Source of the DNA: Saprospiraceae bacterium
Lineage (GTDB): Bacteria > Bacteroidota > Bacteroidia > Chitinophagales > Saprospiraceae
Direction: 5' to 3'
Length of the DNA stretch: 64,000 bases
Assembly: GCA_020628095.1 (NCBI GenBank)
Contig: JAHDFP010000004.1
Location: 248,001 to 312,000 of the forward strand
The notes under the pieces are model-generated. The model saw only the letters and a program-made list of their open reading frames with translations, was not told where the DNA came from and searched no databases. Positions 9,092 to 18,363 of the stretch are shown here, piece after piece. How positions within the stretch are numbered: the first letter of the stretch is position 1; each line of letters opens with the position of its first letter. Both the position numbers and the translations under genes were made by a program.

Positions 9092-10957
9092 TTATCGCCC
9101 CATATAAACCATCAATACACTAATATCCGATGGAGAAACACCACTGATACGTGATGCCTGTCCTAAGGTTCTTGGCTGTATTTGTTTTAGTTTTTCGCGA
9201 GCTTCTGAGGATAGAGATTGTATATCATCATAATTGAATTCTTTGCGCAACTTGAGATCTTCGAGGCGCTCCATTTTTTCAGCCATCTCACGTTCTTTTT
9301 GGATATAGCCTTGGTATTTAATATTGGTTTCGGCAATTTCTACTATCTCTTGGTCATAGGTAGATAAAAATGTACTCAGTGGGGCGAACTCTTTTTGCAG
9401 GCCATCTATAGTAATGCCTGGTCTAGATATGACATTTATCAGTTTGATTTGCTGTTTAAGCGGAGCAGAGCCTTTACTTTCTAAGTAAGGGTTAATTTGA
9501 TCAGGTGTGATCCCTGTTTTTTCAAAGTACTTTTTGATTTGTCCGATGGCGTCTTTCTTATTTTCGACGCGATCTACTCTGTTTTCTAGGTTTTGTATTC
9601 CTATAGATTGTGCTTTTTCTGTCAGTCTGATATCCGCATTATCCTGACGCAACAATATTCTATACTCTGCACGTGATGTGAACATGCGGTATGGCTCATT
9701 AGTACCTTTGTTAATAAGGTCATCTATAAGGACGCCAATGTAGCCCTCCGACCTTTTGATGACGAATGGCTCTTGCTCATTGATGGCAAGATGTGCATTG
9801 ATACCCGCCATATAACCTTGACAAGCCGCTTCTTCGTAACCCGTCGTGCCATTAATCTGACCTGCAAAAAATAGACTTCTAATCCGTTTGGTTTCAAGGT
9901 TCATCTGTAGCTGCGTCGGTGGAAAATAATCATACTCTATGGCATATCCAGGTCTGAACATTTTGGCATTTTCAAAACCTGGAATTTTCCTAAGCGCCTT
10001 GTACTGAACCTCCTCTGGCAGAGAAGAAGAAAAGCCATTGACATATATTTCGCAGGTGTTTCTTCCTTCAGGCTCGACGAATAACTGGTGTCTTTCTCTT
10101 TCTGCAAATCGGTCTATCTTATCTTCTATACTCGGACAATACCTCGGACCAAGACCACGGATACGACCATTAAACATCGGGGATCTGTCGAATCCCTCTT
10201 TGAGCAATTCGTGGACTTCTGGATTAGTGTAGGTGACATGACAGGGAGTTTGATCTTGTAATTGCGGAGTATTTGTATATGAAAAGCGGCTAGGGTCTTC
10301 GTCACCTGGCTGTAGCTCCATAACACCCCAGTCCAAACTACGTCCATCTACTCTTGGCGGTGTTCCTGTTTTCATCCGACCAGCCTCAAAACCCAACTCA
10401 ATCAACTGTTCTGTTATTCCCGTCGCGGCTCTTTCACCTGCCCTTCCTCCACCAAACTGTTTGTCACCGATATGGATAAGACCATTAAGAAAAGTGCCGT
10501 TAGTTAGTACAACAGACTTAGCAGGTATCTCAATGCCCAATCCTGTAGTAACGCCCTTGCATACGCCATCTTTTACTATTAGGCCTTTGACCATTTCTTG
10601 CCAGAAATCGATATTGGGATGATCCTCCAGCATTTTTCTCCACTTGGCTGCAAAATCCATTCTATCACTCTGTGCTCTTGGACTCCACATGGCCGGTCCT
10701 TTAGACTTATTGAGCATACGGAATTGTATCATAGTGTGATCAGTCACAATGCCGCTATAACCACCAAGCGCATCCACCTCTCTGACAATCTGGCCCTTTG
10801 CTACACCGCCCATGGCTGGGTTACAGCTCATTTGTGCTATGGTCTGTAAGTTCATAGTAGCTAACAAGACCCTAGATCCCATATTAGCGGCTGCAACAGC
10901 TGCTTCGCTACCCGCATGTCCTGCACCGACGACAATTACATCATATTCCGAAAACAT
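9092..10957 (-). CDS. mnmG: tRNA uridine-34 carboxymethylaminomethylation enzyme MnmG (GidA)
   Basis: A 621-residue protein of normal length for the family. The N-terminus has the FAD-binding loop VGAGHAGSEAA; GidA signatures include QMSCNPAMGG near residue 45, GPRYCPSIEDK near 270 and FAGQINGTTGYEEAA near 365. The C-terminal helical domain that contacts MnmE and tRNA is present (ISRPGITIDGL, KYQGYI). With MnmE it installs the cmnm5 group at U34 of several tRNAs. A TAnnTTTG box lies 24-31 bp upstream of the ATG. mnmE is not in the window. Confidence 0.96.
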   Translation of the reverse strand: MFSEYDVIVVGAGHAGSEAAVAAANMGSRVLLATMNLQTIAQMSCNPAMGGVAKGQIVREVDALGGYSGIVTDHTMIQFRMLNKSKGPAMWSPRAQSDRMDFAAKWRKMLEDHPNIDFWQEMVKGLIVKDGVCKGVTTGLGIEIPAKSVVLTNGTFLNGLIHIGDKQFGGGRAGERAATGITEQLIELGFEAGRMKTGTPPRVDGRSLDWGVMELQPGDEDPSRFSYTNTPQLQDQTPCHVTYTNPEVHELLKEGFDRSPMFNGRIRGLGPRYCPSIEDKIDRFAERERHQLFVEPEGRNTCEIYVNGFSSSLPEEVQYKALRKIPGFENAKMFRPGYAIEYDYFPPTQLQMNLETKRIRSLFFAGQINGTTGYEEAACQGYMAGINAHLAINEQEPFVIKRSEGYIGVLIDDLINKGTNEPYRMFTSRAEYRILLRQDNADIRLTEKAQSIGIQNLENRVDRVENKKDAIGQIKKYFEKTGITPDQINPYLESKGSAPLKQQIKLINVISRPGITIDGLQKEFAPLSTFLSTYDQEIVEIAETNIKYQGYIQKEREMAEKMERLEDLKLRKEFNYDDIQSLSSEAREKLKQIQPRTLGQASRISGVSPSDISVLMVYMGR

Positions 10958-10980
10958 AGATTATGTATCATAATTTAGTA

Positions 10981-10988
10981 CAAAGGTA
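10981..10988 (-). promoter_or_regulatory. Bacteroidota-type -7 promoter box of mnmG
   Basis: On the minus strand this reads TACCTTTG, an exact match to the Bacteroidota -7 consensus TAnnTTTG. It is 24 bp upstream of the mnmG ATG, giving a short 5' leader. About 21 bp further upstream there is only TTC instead of the usual TTG/TTTG, so the -33 element is weak. Confidence 0.5.
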
Positions 10989-11067
10989 TTCTATTTAGAT
11001 TATTGGGAACTGTAAGTAATGGCTCTTTGAAAGTAGGAATATACCATTGAGTACAAATAAAGTAGGT

Positions 11068-11684
11068 CTATCTATTATCAAAGTCCTGAAGAATATCCGA
11101 TAAGTCTATTTTTAATTCTGGAAAAATCTGAGACTGGACCTCATCCGTATATGTAAATGCCTCTGGATGGCCAAATTTTTCATCTTTGAGCGTATAGACC
11201 TGCAGTAGACGTACACCTGGAAAAACAACCCAATATTCCTTTACACCCACCTCTTCATATACCTCATGTTTGAACTTATATCTTTTTTGGAGGTATGTGG
11301 TGAGATTATTTCTACGATAAGGTCTGGAGCACCAGTACAACCTGCTTTGTCTATTTTACTAACATCACAAATAATACATAGATCTGGTTGTACGACTGTT
11401 GTCGCAGATTCTCTCTTTTGATTAGCCACAGGAAGGACAACATCAAATGGAGCAAAATATACTTTACATGGATGTCCATCAAAACACTTTCTGAACTCTA
11501 CATGCAGATCACCCAAAATCTCCTGATGCCAACTATTAGGTGCAGGTGTCATCTTGAATATTCTACCACGAATCAACTCCACCATATACTCAAAATCAAA
11601 CTTCAGGTAATCCGCATACGTGAATATCTGGTCGTAACTTATTGCTGGCTCTTGTACTGACTTATTTTGTGACTCCTGAGACAT
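11068..11684 (-). pseudogene. Frameshifted Uma2-family (DUF820) nuclease-fold protein
   Basis: Two overlapping reading frames together make one Uma2-family protein of about 205 residues, the normal length. The first frame (11241-11684) carries the N-terminal part with MVELIRGRIFKM, VVQPDLCIICD and APDLIVEIISPHTS. The second (11068-11340) continues with HEVYEEVGVKEYWVVFPG, which normally follows directly. The join lies at a run of six A (minus strand) near 11290; one extra base there restores the frame. The family has a PD-(D/E)XK nuclease-like fold of unclear function. Whether this is real inactivation, a sequencing error or slippage cannot be told here. Confidence 0.8.
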
Positions 11685-11763
11685 TACTTAAAAATATTCA
11701 ATATCATTCCATAAAACAAGGTGTGTAATCCTTATCTATGAAACGTCTTTCGTCAGAATGCTA

Positions 11764-11771
11764 TACTTTTG
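11764..11771 (+). promoter_or_regulatory. Candidate -7 promoter box
   Basis: TACTTTTG matches TAnnTTTG exactly and ends 7 bp before the ATG at 11779. Transcription would start almost at that ATG, giving a nearly leaderless message. It would exclude the upstream in-frame ATG at 11758 as the start. No clear -33 TTG is present, so this is tentative. Confidence 0.4.
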
Positions 11772-11778
11772 TATCGTA

Positions 11779-12312
11779 ATGAATAAAAAGCATGACGCGT
11801 TCGTCGATCTTCTTCAGTTTTTTCCGATTATAGAGCCACCCATCACATTATCCGAAGAGTCCTCTATTTCTTTTAGTTCTGAAAACAAAGCAATTCCTAT
11901 GGGACTATTAGTCAATACCATAGGGGAATGGGAAAGTCTCGACGAATTTTCAGAGATTATTCCTTGCTTCAGACTCAATCTGTCCAAAGAATTCTTAAGC
12001 ATTGTATACTGGAAAGGAGGACTGATGATATATGAATACATACTCGTCAACTATCTAAAAGATGGAACTGTATTATCTAAGAAAGTTATCGCCGGCACCA
12101 TCAGTAACGGACAGACTATCAAAAAGTCTGTCGCATTTATAGATGAAGATTTCGTAATAAAAACAGCCGTAGGCGAATCTTCTGTACATAGAAATTATAA
12201 TCCTGAAAACACTAAAACATACAATTTTGAAATACTGGGAGACGGAATAATCTCCTCTACGGAAGAAGACAATATATGGGAAGAAAAAATAAAAAAGGGC
12301 GCAAAAAACTAA
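11779..12312 (+). CDS. Hypothetical protein upstream of rnr
   Basis: I do not recognise this 177-residue protein. It is soluble-looking, with no signal peptide or membrane segment, and is beta-rich with an acidic C-terminal region (STEEDNIWEE) ending in a basic tail. The ATG at 11779 (MNKKHDAF) is preferred over an in-frame ATG at 11758, because a TAnnTTTG box lies between them. Its last 37 bp overlap the start of rnr in another frame, implying translational coupling. A link to RNA metabolism is guessed from that overlap alone. Confidence 0.65.
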   Translation: MNKKHDAFVDLLQFFPIIEPPITLSEESSISFSSENKAIPMGLLVNTIGEWESLDEFSEIIPCFRLNLSKEFLSIVYWKGGLMIYEYILVNYLKDGTVLSKKVIAGTISNGQTIKKSVAFIDEDFVIKTAVGESSVHRNYNPENTKTYNFEILGDGIISSTEEDNIWEEKIKKGAKN

Positions 12313-14429
12313 ACCCCTCCAAACTCAAATCAATCCTCTACAAGTACTTTGTAAAAAACCCTAAGAAAAGAATGAATGCTGGCGCTCTCGCCAAAAAACT
12401 TAAACTCAGCGATACCAAACCAGCCATCAACGATGCATTAAAGGCTTTACTGAAAGAAAAATCGATCAGATCTGTCGCGGAAAACAAATATGTCTTAGAC
12501 AAGTCCAACCTGAGAGCCGCACCTACAGGTATCAAAAAACAAACCTACTCTGGCACTGTCGATATGATAAAAAGCGGCGCGGCATATATAATTGTAGATG
12601 CACTAGACAAAGACGTCTATGTCCCAGCCCCCTATCTTAACGGAGCAATAGATAAAGATGAAGTAGAAGTACAGGTCACTTTTCTGAAAAGAAAAAACCC
12701 AGAGGGAAAAGTACGCAAGGTAATCAAGCGTAACACACCTCAGATTATAGGTCAGTTATCTATGAGAAAAAAGGGTGCAATCGTCAAATCATCCAGCTGT
12801 AAAGTAAACTTAGATGTTTATGTCACTAAACAAAATCTGGGCGAAGCTAAAGATGGAGACTATGTGTTAGTAGATATCACGGACTGGTCTCAAAAAGACA
12901 ATAACAATATAGTCTATGGCAAAGTATCAAAAGTCTTATCCAGAGATGACGAGCATAATTTTACCATGGAAAGTATCTTGGTAGAAAATGGATTTAGTAC
13001 AAGCTACCCAGAGGCGGTCATGAAAGAGCTCGATCAGTTTTCTGATCTGATTACAGAAGAAGAAATTGCCAAACGCAGGGACTTCAGAGAGATCTTGACA
13101 ATTACCATAGATCCTGATACGGCCAAAGATTTTGATGATGCTATATCATATCGGAAGCTAGACAATGGTCATACGGAAGTCGGCGTACACATCGCTGACG
13201 TTACACACTACGTCCGCCCCAAAACGGCACTGGACAAAGAAGCATCTAATCGATCTACCTCTGTATATCTGGTAGACCGATGCATCGCCATGTTACCAGA
13301 AAAATTATCTAATGAACTATGCAGCCTCAATCCCAAAGTAGATCGTCTTGTTTTTTCTGCGGTATTTACATTCGATAATAAATACAAAATTGTAGACGAG
13401 TGGTTCGGTAAGTCTGTAATTCATTCTGACCACCGTTTTACTTACGAAGAAGCGCAAGAATCTATAGAAAACAAAGACGGTCTTTATCATAAAGAGCTTA
13501 AGGATATCAATACCATCGCTAAAAAACTCAGAAAGCAAAAGTTTAAAAATGGCGCCATCGCCTTTGAGAGTGACGAAGTAAAATTTATTCTTGATGATAA
13601 CAATGTCCCGACAGGTGTGTATGTCAAGGAAAGAAAAGATGCGCATCTACTGATAGAGGACTTTATGCTATTAGCTAATCGTCGTGTAGCACATTATCTA
13701 GCCACCAAAAACAAAGGCGTACCTATCCCTGCGGTCTATAGAATCCATGACATGCCTGATCTAGATCGACTTATGGATTTAGCCTTGTTCATGCAGGACT
13801 TTGATTACAAGCTTGATCTTTCCACACCACGAAAAATAGCGGACTCCTTTAACCAATTATCTAAATTGTCCAAAGAAGATGACAAGTATAAGTTGCTTAT
13901 GCAACTAGCCATAAGGACTATGTCGAAGGCCGAATACTCTACTAACAACATCGGTCATTATGGTTTGAGCTTTGAGCATTATTCTCACTTTACCTCGCCG
14001 ATCAGGAGATATGCAGATGTATTAGTACATAGAATACTCGAAAAGAATCTCAGCGAAGAATACCGCATGGACAAAAACAAACTAGAGGCACAGTGCATCC
14101 ATATAAGTAAGCAAGAGAGACGTGCCATGGAAGCAGAAAGGGATTCTATCAAGTACAAGCAGGTAGAATATATGTCGGCGCACATAGGCGAAGAGTATGA
14201 TGGCATTATATCAGGTATGATAGACAAAGGCATCTTTGTAGAAATATCCGAAACCAAGGCAGAAGGTCTTATTCCTTTCGATGAGATGGGTGGTTCTTAT
14301 ACGGTAGAATCAGGACGGTACAAAGCCACTAGCAGTAAAAAGTCATTACAGATCGGTGACAAAATCAGAGTCAAAGTCATAAGTACTGATCTAGAAAACC
14401 GCACTATAGAACTGAAACCTGTAAAATAA
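12276..14429 (+). CDS. rnr: Ribonuclease R (RNB/RNase II family 3'-5' exoribonuclease)
   Basis: 717 residues in the usual order. A basic N-terminus with a winged-helix region (about 10-70) is followed by OB/cold-shock domains (about 85-230). The RNB catalytic domain carries ITIDPDTAKDFDDA, holding the Asp residues that bind Mg2+, and VGVHIADVTHYV. A C-terminal S1 domain starts near EYDGIISGMIDKGIFVE and ends at the C-terminus. RNase R degrades structured RNA, rRNA fragments and mRNA from the 3' end. The ATG lies inside the end of the upstream gene. Its stop is only 7 bp from the convergent cysN stop, leaving no room for a separate terminator. Confidence 0.95.
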   Translation: MGRKNKKGRKKLNPSKLKSILYKYFVKNPKKRMNAGALAKKLKLSDTKPAINDALKALLKEKSIRSVAENKYVLDKSNLRAAPTGIKKQTYSGTVDMIKSGAAYIIVDALDKDVYVPAPYLNGAIDKDEVEVQVTFLKRKNPEGKVRKVIKRNTPQIIGQLSMRKKGAIVKSSSCKVNLDVYVTKQNLGEAKDGDYVLVDITDWSQKDNNNIVYGKVSKVLSRDDEHNFTMESILVENGFSTSYPEAVMKELDQFSDLITEEEIAKRRDFREILTITIDPDTAKDFDDAISYRKLDNGHTEVGVHIADVTHYVRPKTALDKEASNRSTSVYLVDRCIAMLPEKLSNELCSLNPKVDRLVFSAVFTFDNKYKIVDEWFGKSVIHSDHRFTYEEAQESIENKDGLYHKELKDINTIAKKLRKQKFKNGAIAFESDEVKFILDDNNVPTGVYVKERKDAHLLIEDFMLLANRRVAHYLATKNKGVPIPAVYRIHDMPDLDRLMDLALFMQDFDYKLDLSTPRKIADSFNQLSKLSKEDDKYKLLMQLAIRTMSKAEYSTNNIGHYGLSFEHYSHFTSPIRRYADVLVHRILEKNLSEEYRMDKNKLEAQCIHISKQERRAMEAERDSIKYKQVEYMSAHIGEEYDGIISGMIDKGIFVEISETKAEGLIPFDEMGGSYTVESGRYKATSSKKSLQIGDKIRVKVISTDLENRTIELKPVK

Positions 14430-14436
14430 GGAGCTC

Positions 14437-15699
14437 TTAAATAACCATACCCGCCGCCACGGTATTGTTAGACCCTTCGTCTACAAGAATTACACTACCC
14501 GTGATTCTATTTTTACTATAAGAGTCTGCGAATACGGGCTTAGTGGTTCTAAGCACAACGCGGGCTACGTCGTTCATTTTTATATCAGGATTGGATTCGT
14601 CGCGATGTAATGTGTTTATGTCGAGCTTATACCTAAGCTGCTTGATTACACATCTTATGGTCTGCGTGGTATGCATCAAGGTATACTTTCCATTGACTCT
14701 GAGTGTATTGTCACTATCGAACCATACAAGCATAATGTCCAGATCTTGTGTGACCTCGGGCTGGTTATTTTTTCTGACGATCATATCACCGCGACTAAGA
14801 TCAAAATCATCGGCGATTTCGATCGTCACAGATTGAGGAGGAAAGGCTTCTTTTTGCTCTCCTTCGGGACCATGTATTTTGGCGACTTTGGTAGAAAATC
14901 CAGAGGGAAGTAATAATACGTCGTCACCCTGTTTTATAACACCACCGGCAATACGTCCCGCATATCCTCTAAAGTCATGATACTCATCATTATAAGGTCG
15001 GATTACGAATTGTACAGGAAATCTGACATCGATAAAGTTATGATCACTGGCAATATGGACGTTCTCTAGGTAATACATCAGCGTTGTACCATCAAACCAA
15101 GGCGTCTTATCAGACCTATGCACCACATTATCACCCAAGAGCGCGGATATAGGAATAAAGTGTACATCTTGTACATTCAACTTAGCCGCGAACTTCTCAA
15201 AGTCGTTCTGTATTTTGTTATAGACCTCTTCGTCATAATCGACGAGATCCATTTTGTTTATACAGACAACCACATGAGGTATCTGTAAGAGGGAGGCAAT
15301 GATGGCATGTCTTTTCGTTTGTTCTACAACGCCGTTTCTTGCATCTATAAGTATTAGTGCAACATTAGCCGAAGATGCTCCTGTCACCATGTTACGGGTG
15401 TACTGTATATGACCAGGTGTATCTGCTATGATAAACTTTCTTTTAGGCGTCGCAAAATATCTGTATGCGACATCTATTGTTATCCCTTGCTCTCTTTCTG
15501 ATTTAAGACCATCTGTGAGTAAGGCAAGATTGACACCATCTTCTCCACGTCGCTCACTGGCTGTTTTGATCTGTTCGTATTGGTCTTGGTATATGGATTT
15601 ACTATCATATAGTAATCGACCTATGAGAGTCGATTTTCCGTCATCTACTGACCCTGCTGTTGTAAATCGTAATAGTTCGCTATTTATATTATCGCTCAT
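14437..15699 (-). CDS. cysN: Sulfate adenylyltransferase GTPase subunit CysN
   Basis: 420 residues with EF-Tu-like GTPase motifs: G1 AGSVDDGKST, G3 DTPGHIQYTRNM and G4 NKMDLV, then two beta-barrel domains. CysN uses GTP hydrolysis to drive the CysD reaction, sulfate plus ATP to adenosine 5'-phosphosulfate (APS). There is no C-terminal APS kinase fusion; a separate cysC lies upstream. It is last in the cysC-cysD-cysN run, 18 bp after cysD. The product can feed assimilation or PAPS-dependent sulfation; no PAPS reductase is visible in the window. Confidence 0.95.
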   Translation of the reverse strand: MSDNINSELLRFTTAGSVDDGKSTLIGRLLYDSKSIYQDQYEQIKTASERRGEDGVNLALLTDGLKSEREQGITIDVAYRYFATPKRKFIIADTPGHIQYTRNMVTGASSANVALILIDARNGVVEQTKRHAIIASLLQIPHVVVCINKMDLVDYDEEVYNKIQNDFEKFAAKLNVQDVHFIPISALLGDNVVHRSDKTPWFDGTTLMYYLENVHIASDHNFIDVRFPVQFVIRPYNDEYHDFRGYAGRIAGGVIKQGDDVLLLPSGFSTKVAKIHGPEGEQKEAFPPQSVTIEIADDFDLSRGDMIVRKNNQPEVTQDLDIMLVWFDSDNTLRVNGKYTLMHTTQTIRCVIKQLRYKLDINTLHRDESNPDIKMNDVARVVLRTTKPVFADSYSKNRITGSVILVDEGSNNTVAAGMVI

Positions 15700-15717
15700 C
15701 GGATTTCTAGGTTTTTT

Positions 15718-16620
15718 TTAAAAGTATCCTTGTTTCTTTCTGTCTTCCATACTGGTCTCACTTCGCTTGTCATCAGTACGACCACCGCGCTCGGTCATAC
15801 GAGTCGTAGCGACTTCTTCTATGATGTCTTCTATCGTGGTGGCATTAGACCGCCATACACCTGTACAAGTCATATCACCGATGGTACGACATCTCACCAT
15901 TTCCTTGAATACCTTTTCTTCTGGTCTTTTGGTGATATAATCGCAGTCTGCCAGAAGCGTTCCATCTCTTTCGAATACTTCACGCTCATGCGCAAAATAT
16001 AGGGAAGGCAATTCTACTTTTTCGTATGCGAGATATTGCCAGACATCTAACTCTGTCCAGTTACTTATAGGAAAGACTCGGAAGTGCTCTCCGATATGGT
16101 GCTTGCCATTAAAAAGATTCCATAATTCTGGTCTTTGGTTTTTAGGGTCCCATTGCCCAAACTCATCTCTATGAGAAAAGAATCTCTCCTTAGCTCTTGC
16201 TTTTTCTTCGTCACGCCTCGCTCCACCGAGGGCGGCATTATATTTTCCCTTTTCTAAAGAATCTAATAGTACAGCCGTTTGCAACCCATTACGACTTGCA
16301 TTGAACCCCTTTTCTTCTACCACTAATCTTTTGTCTATCGCCTCCTGTACAGAACCCACGATTAGTTTGGCATTTATTTTTTTGACAAGACTATCTCTAT
16401 ACTCTAAGGTCTCAGGAAAGTTGTGGCCTGTATCTATATGTAATAGGGGAAAGGGAATCTTAGCTGGAAAAAAGGCCTTATAAGCCAGATGAACCATCAA
16501 AATGGAATCTTTACCCCCCGAAAACATCAAAACTGGGTTTTCGAACTGAGCCGCCACCTCTCTCATCACAAAGATTGATTCTGATTCTAGTTCTTTTATA
16601 TGATTAATATTATAATCCAT
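15718..16620 (-). CDS. cysD: Sulfate adenylyltransferase subunit CysD
   Basis: 300 residues, matching the standard CysD length. The PP-loop FSGGKDSILMVHLA near residue 34 binds ATP. Other family blocks are LGGARRDEEKARAKER, FPISNWTELDVWQYL and GGRTDDKRSETSMEDRKKQGYF-like C-terminal residues. It is the catalytic subunit that adenylates sulfate in complex with CysN. It sits between cysC (6 bp upstream) and cysN, a compact operon. Confidence 0.96.
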   Translation of the reverse strand: MDYNINHIKELESESIFVMREVAAQFENPVLMFSGGKDSILMVHLAYKAFFPAKIPFPLLHIDTGHNFPETLEYRDSLVKKINAKLIVGSVQEAIDKRLVVEEKGFNASRNGLQTAVLLDSLEKGKYNAALGGARRDEEKARAKERFFSHRDEFGQWDPKNQRPELWNLFNGKHHIGEHFRVFPISNWTELDVWQYLAYEKVELPSLYFAHEREVFERDGTLLADCDYITKRPEEKVFKEMVRCRTIGDMTCTGVWRSNATTIEDIIEEVATTRMTERGGRTDDKRSETSMEDRKKQGYF

Positions 16621-16626
16621 TCGGTA

Positions 16627-17223
16627 TTATTTGATATGAATTTTTGGGAGGACAAAATTAAAAACTTTCGTGACAGATTCCGTAATCGACTGATTTTCAG
16701 TAAGTATCTCTAAGTCCGCATCTATCGGCGCCTCAAAGGGAGAATCGATTCCCGTAAAACCCTTTATTTCTCCATTGCGGGCTTTTTTATATAGACCCTT
16801 GACATCGCGTAATTCGCAGACAGATAAAGGGGTATTAACATACACCTCTATAAAGTCATCTGCTCCTATTATCTCTTTTGCCAGATTTCTTATATCGTGA
16901 GTAGGACTGACAAAACTGTTAATGCAGATAATGCCGCTTTGTACAAAGAGTTTAGACACCTCGGATATACGGCGTATATTTTCTGTCCTGTTTTCCAGAC
17001 TAAAGCCCAAATTATTATTGATACCAGTACGCGTATTGTCACCATCTAATACCTGCACAAAATAACCTTTGTCAAAAAGCATCTTCTCTAAGCCCTGTGC
17101 AATGGTGCTTTTTCCAGAACCCGATAGTCCCGTAAACCAAATAACCTTTGCGTTTTGGCTAAGGAAATTTTCTTTGTCTCGACGGGTCAGAAGTTTGTCA
17201 AAAATGGGATGTATGTTTTCCAT
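16627..17223 (-). CDS. cysC: Adenylylsulfate (APS) kinase CysC
   Basis: 198 residues, a stand-alone APS kinase. It has the Walker A motif GLSGSGKST near residue 33, LDGDNTR, NLGFSLENRTENIRR and FVSPTHDIR, all family signatures, plus KGLYKKARNGEIKGFTGI. It phosphorylates APS to PAPS, the sulfate donor for sulfotransferases and for PAPS reductases. It lies 36 bp downstream of a chain-length determinant gene and 6 bp upstream of cysD. Confidence 0.95.
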   Translation of the reverse strand: MENIHPIFDKLLTRRDKENFLSQNAKVIWFTGLSGSGKSTIAQGLEKMLFDKGYFVQVLDGDNTRTGINNNLGFSLENRTENIRRISEVSKLFVQSGIICINSFVSPTHDIRNLAKEIIGADDFIEVYVNTPLSVCELRDVKGLYKKARNGEIKGFTGIDSPFEAPIDADLEILTENQSITESVTKVFNFVLPKIHIK

Positions 17224-17259
17224 TTATTTTAGAACATATATAATTAAGGAATGTAACAA

Positions 17260-18351
17260 TTATACACTCATTATCTCACGATAGGCTTTCTGAGAAATTA
17301 TCCAGATCAATCCAATTATTCCACCCAAGAACCCTCCTAGCAAAAAATAATAAATGCGGCCTTTGTTAACTGGTCGGAGAGGTGGGATGGGCTTGTCTAT
17401 TTCGTCAATATAAGTCGTCTTATTATCCAGAGTAAGTTCTGCGATAGCCTTGTTCTTTTCTGCTTCTACTAATATGGTCTGTAGCCTCAGTTCGTCTTCT
17501 CTCAGTTTTCTTTCGGCCTTCTTATCTTGTTCTCTAAACACACCTATGCTAGAATCCTTTACGAGAGCTAGGCTGGTTTGTACTTTCACGAGCTCTTGTG
17601 CTATAGAGTCATATTTAGATTTGATAATAATGTAATTGGCTTGATGCTTTTGTACAGTTTTTTCTAGATAATAATCGCTCAGATTGTCATAAAAACTATT
17701 AACCATGTCTATAGATAGATTAGGATCTCCACTGCGCATGCTGAGTGTCAATATACCCGTCAGCTCATCATAATCACTCGTCAAGTCATTACCAAACTTG
17801 TCCTTGCCTACTAGAGCTATATGCAACGACTTAAGTGCTTTATTTTCTATCAAAGAAAAAGAGTCAGTCACCACAGAGCTAAATCTAAAATCCTCCAGAT
17901 CAAGATCGTCATCGGAGGAAAGAAAACCGAGGACACCTTTTTTATTCCATAGATCAAGGTCCTTGAGATTGTCTATATAATGATTTGCTATATAATCTTC
18001 TTTGCCATTTATATTCTTAGAAGTAAACAGGGCTTGTTGCGCGATTCGTCTTGTCTTGGATAATTCTACTATACGGTCAAAATTAGACTCCGAGCTACCA
18101 CCAGACAGACCAAATTGTCCCAACATACTGGCCAGTCCTCCTAGTCCACCCCTATCATCTTCATTAAGCATGAAAGTCAGGTCAGCCTTGTAGATAGGCT
18201 TGACACCCCAATTAAGGAACAGGAATAAGAAAGCTAAACCAAAGCCAAGAATACAAAGTAGCATCCATCGCTTAATAATGGCCGCTAAGTAATCCTGAAC
18301 CTTAAGTACTAATTCTCTGAGAGAAATATCTGAACTCGATGTACGAGTCAT
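17260..18351 (-). CDS. Wzz-type polysaccharide chain-length determinant / co-polymerase
   Basis: 363 residues with the two-membrane-helix layout of Wzz proteins. TM1 (LLCILGFGLAFLFLFL) lies near residues 38-55 and TM2 near 332-355 (YYFLLGGFLGGIIGLIWII). Between them is a periplasmic domain with a predicted helical stretch, and PIPPLRPVNKG stands just before TM2, the proline-rich motif usual there. There is no C-terminal tyrosine kinase domain. Such proteins set chain length of O-antigen, capsule or exopolysaccharide. It begins 12 bp after metH and runs into cysC, which hints that sulfate activation and polysaccharide assembly are coordinated. Confidence 0.85.
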   Translation of the reverse strand: MTRTSSSDISLRELVLKVQDYLAAIIKRWMLLCILGFGLAFLFLFLNWGVKPIYKADLTFMLNEDDRGGLGGLASMLGQFGLSGGSSESNFDRIVELSKTRRIAQQALFTSKNINGKEDYIANHYIDNLKDLDLWNKKGVLGFLSSDDDLDLEDFRFSSVVTDSFSLIENKALKSLHIALVGKDKFGNDLTSDYDELTGILTLSMRSGDPNLSIDMVNSFYDNLSDYYLEKTVQKHQANYIIIKSKYDSIAQELVKVQTSLALVKDSSIGVFREQDKKAERKLREDELRLQTILVEAEKNKAIAELTLDNKTTYIDEIDKPIPPLRPVNKGRIYYFLLGGFLGGIIGLIWIISQKAYREIMSV

Positions 18352-18363
18352 TTCATGTTTGTA

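Noticed and set aside
11230-11350. Programmed ribosomal frameshift in the Uma2-type gene
   Set aside because: The A6 tract does not form a perfect X XXY YYZ heptamer, the family is not known to use frameshifting, and a simple indel explains the data; kept only as an alternative.
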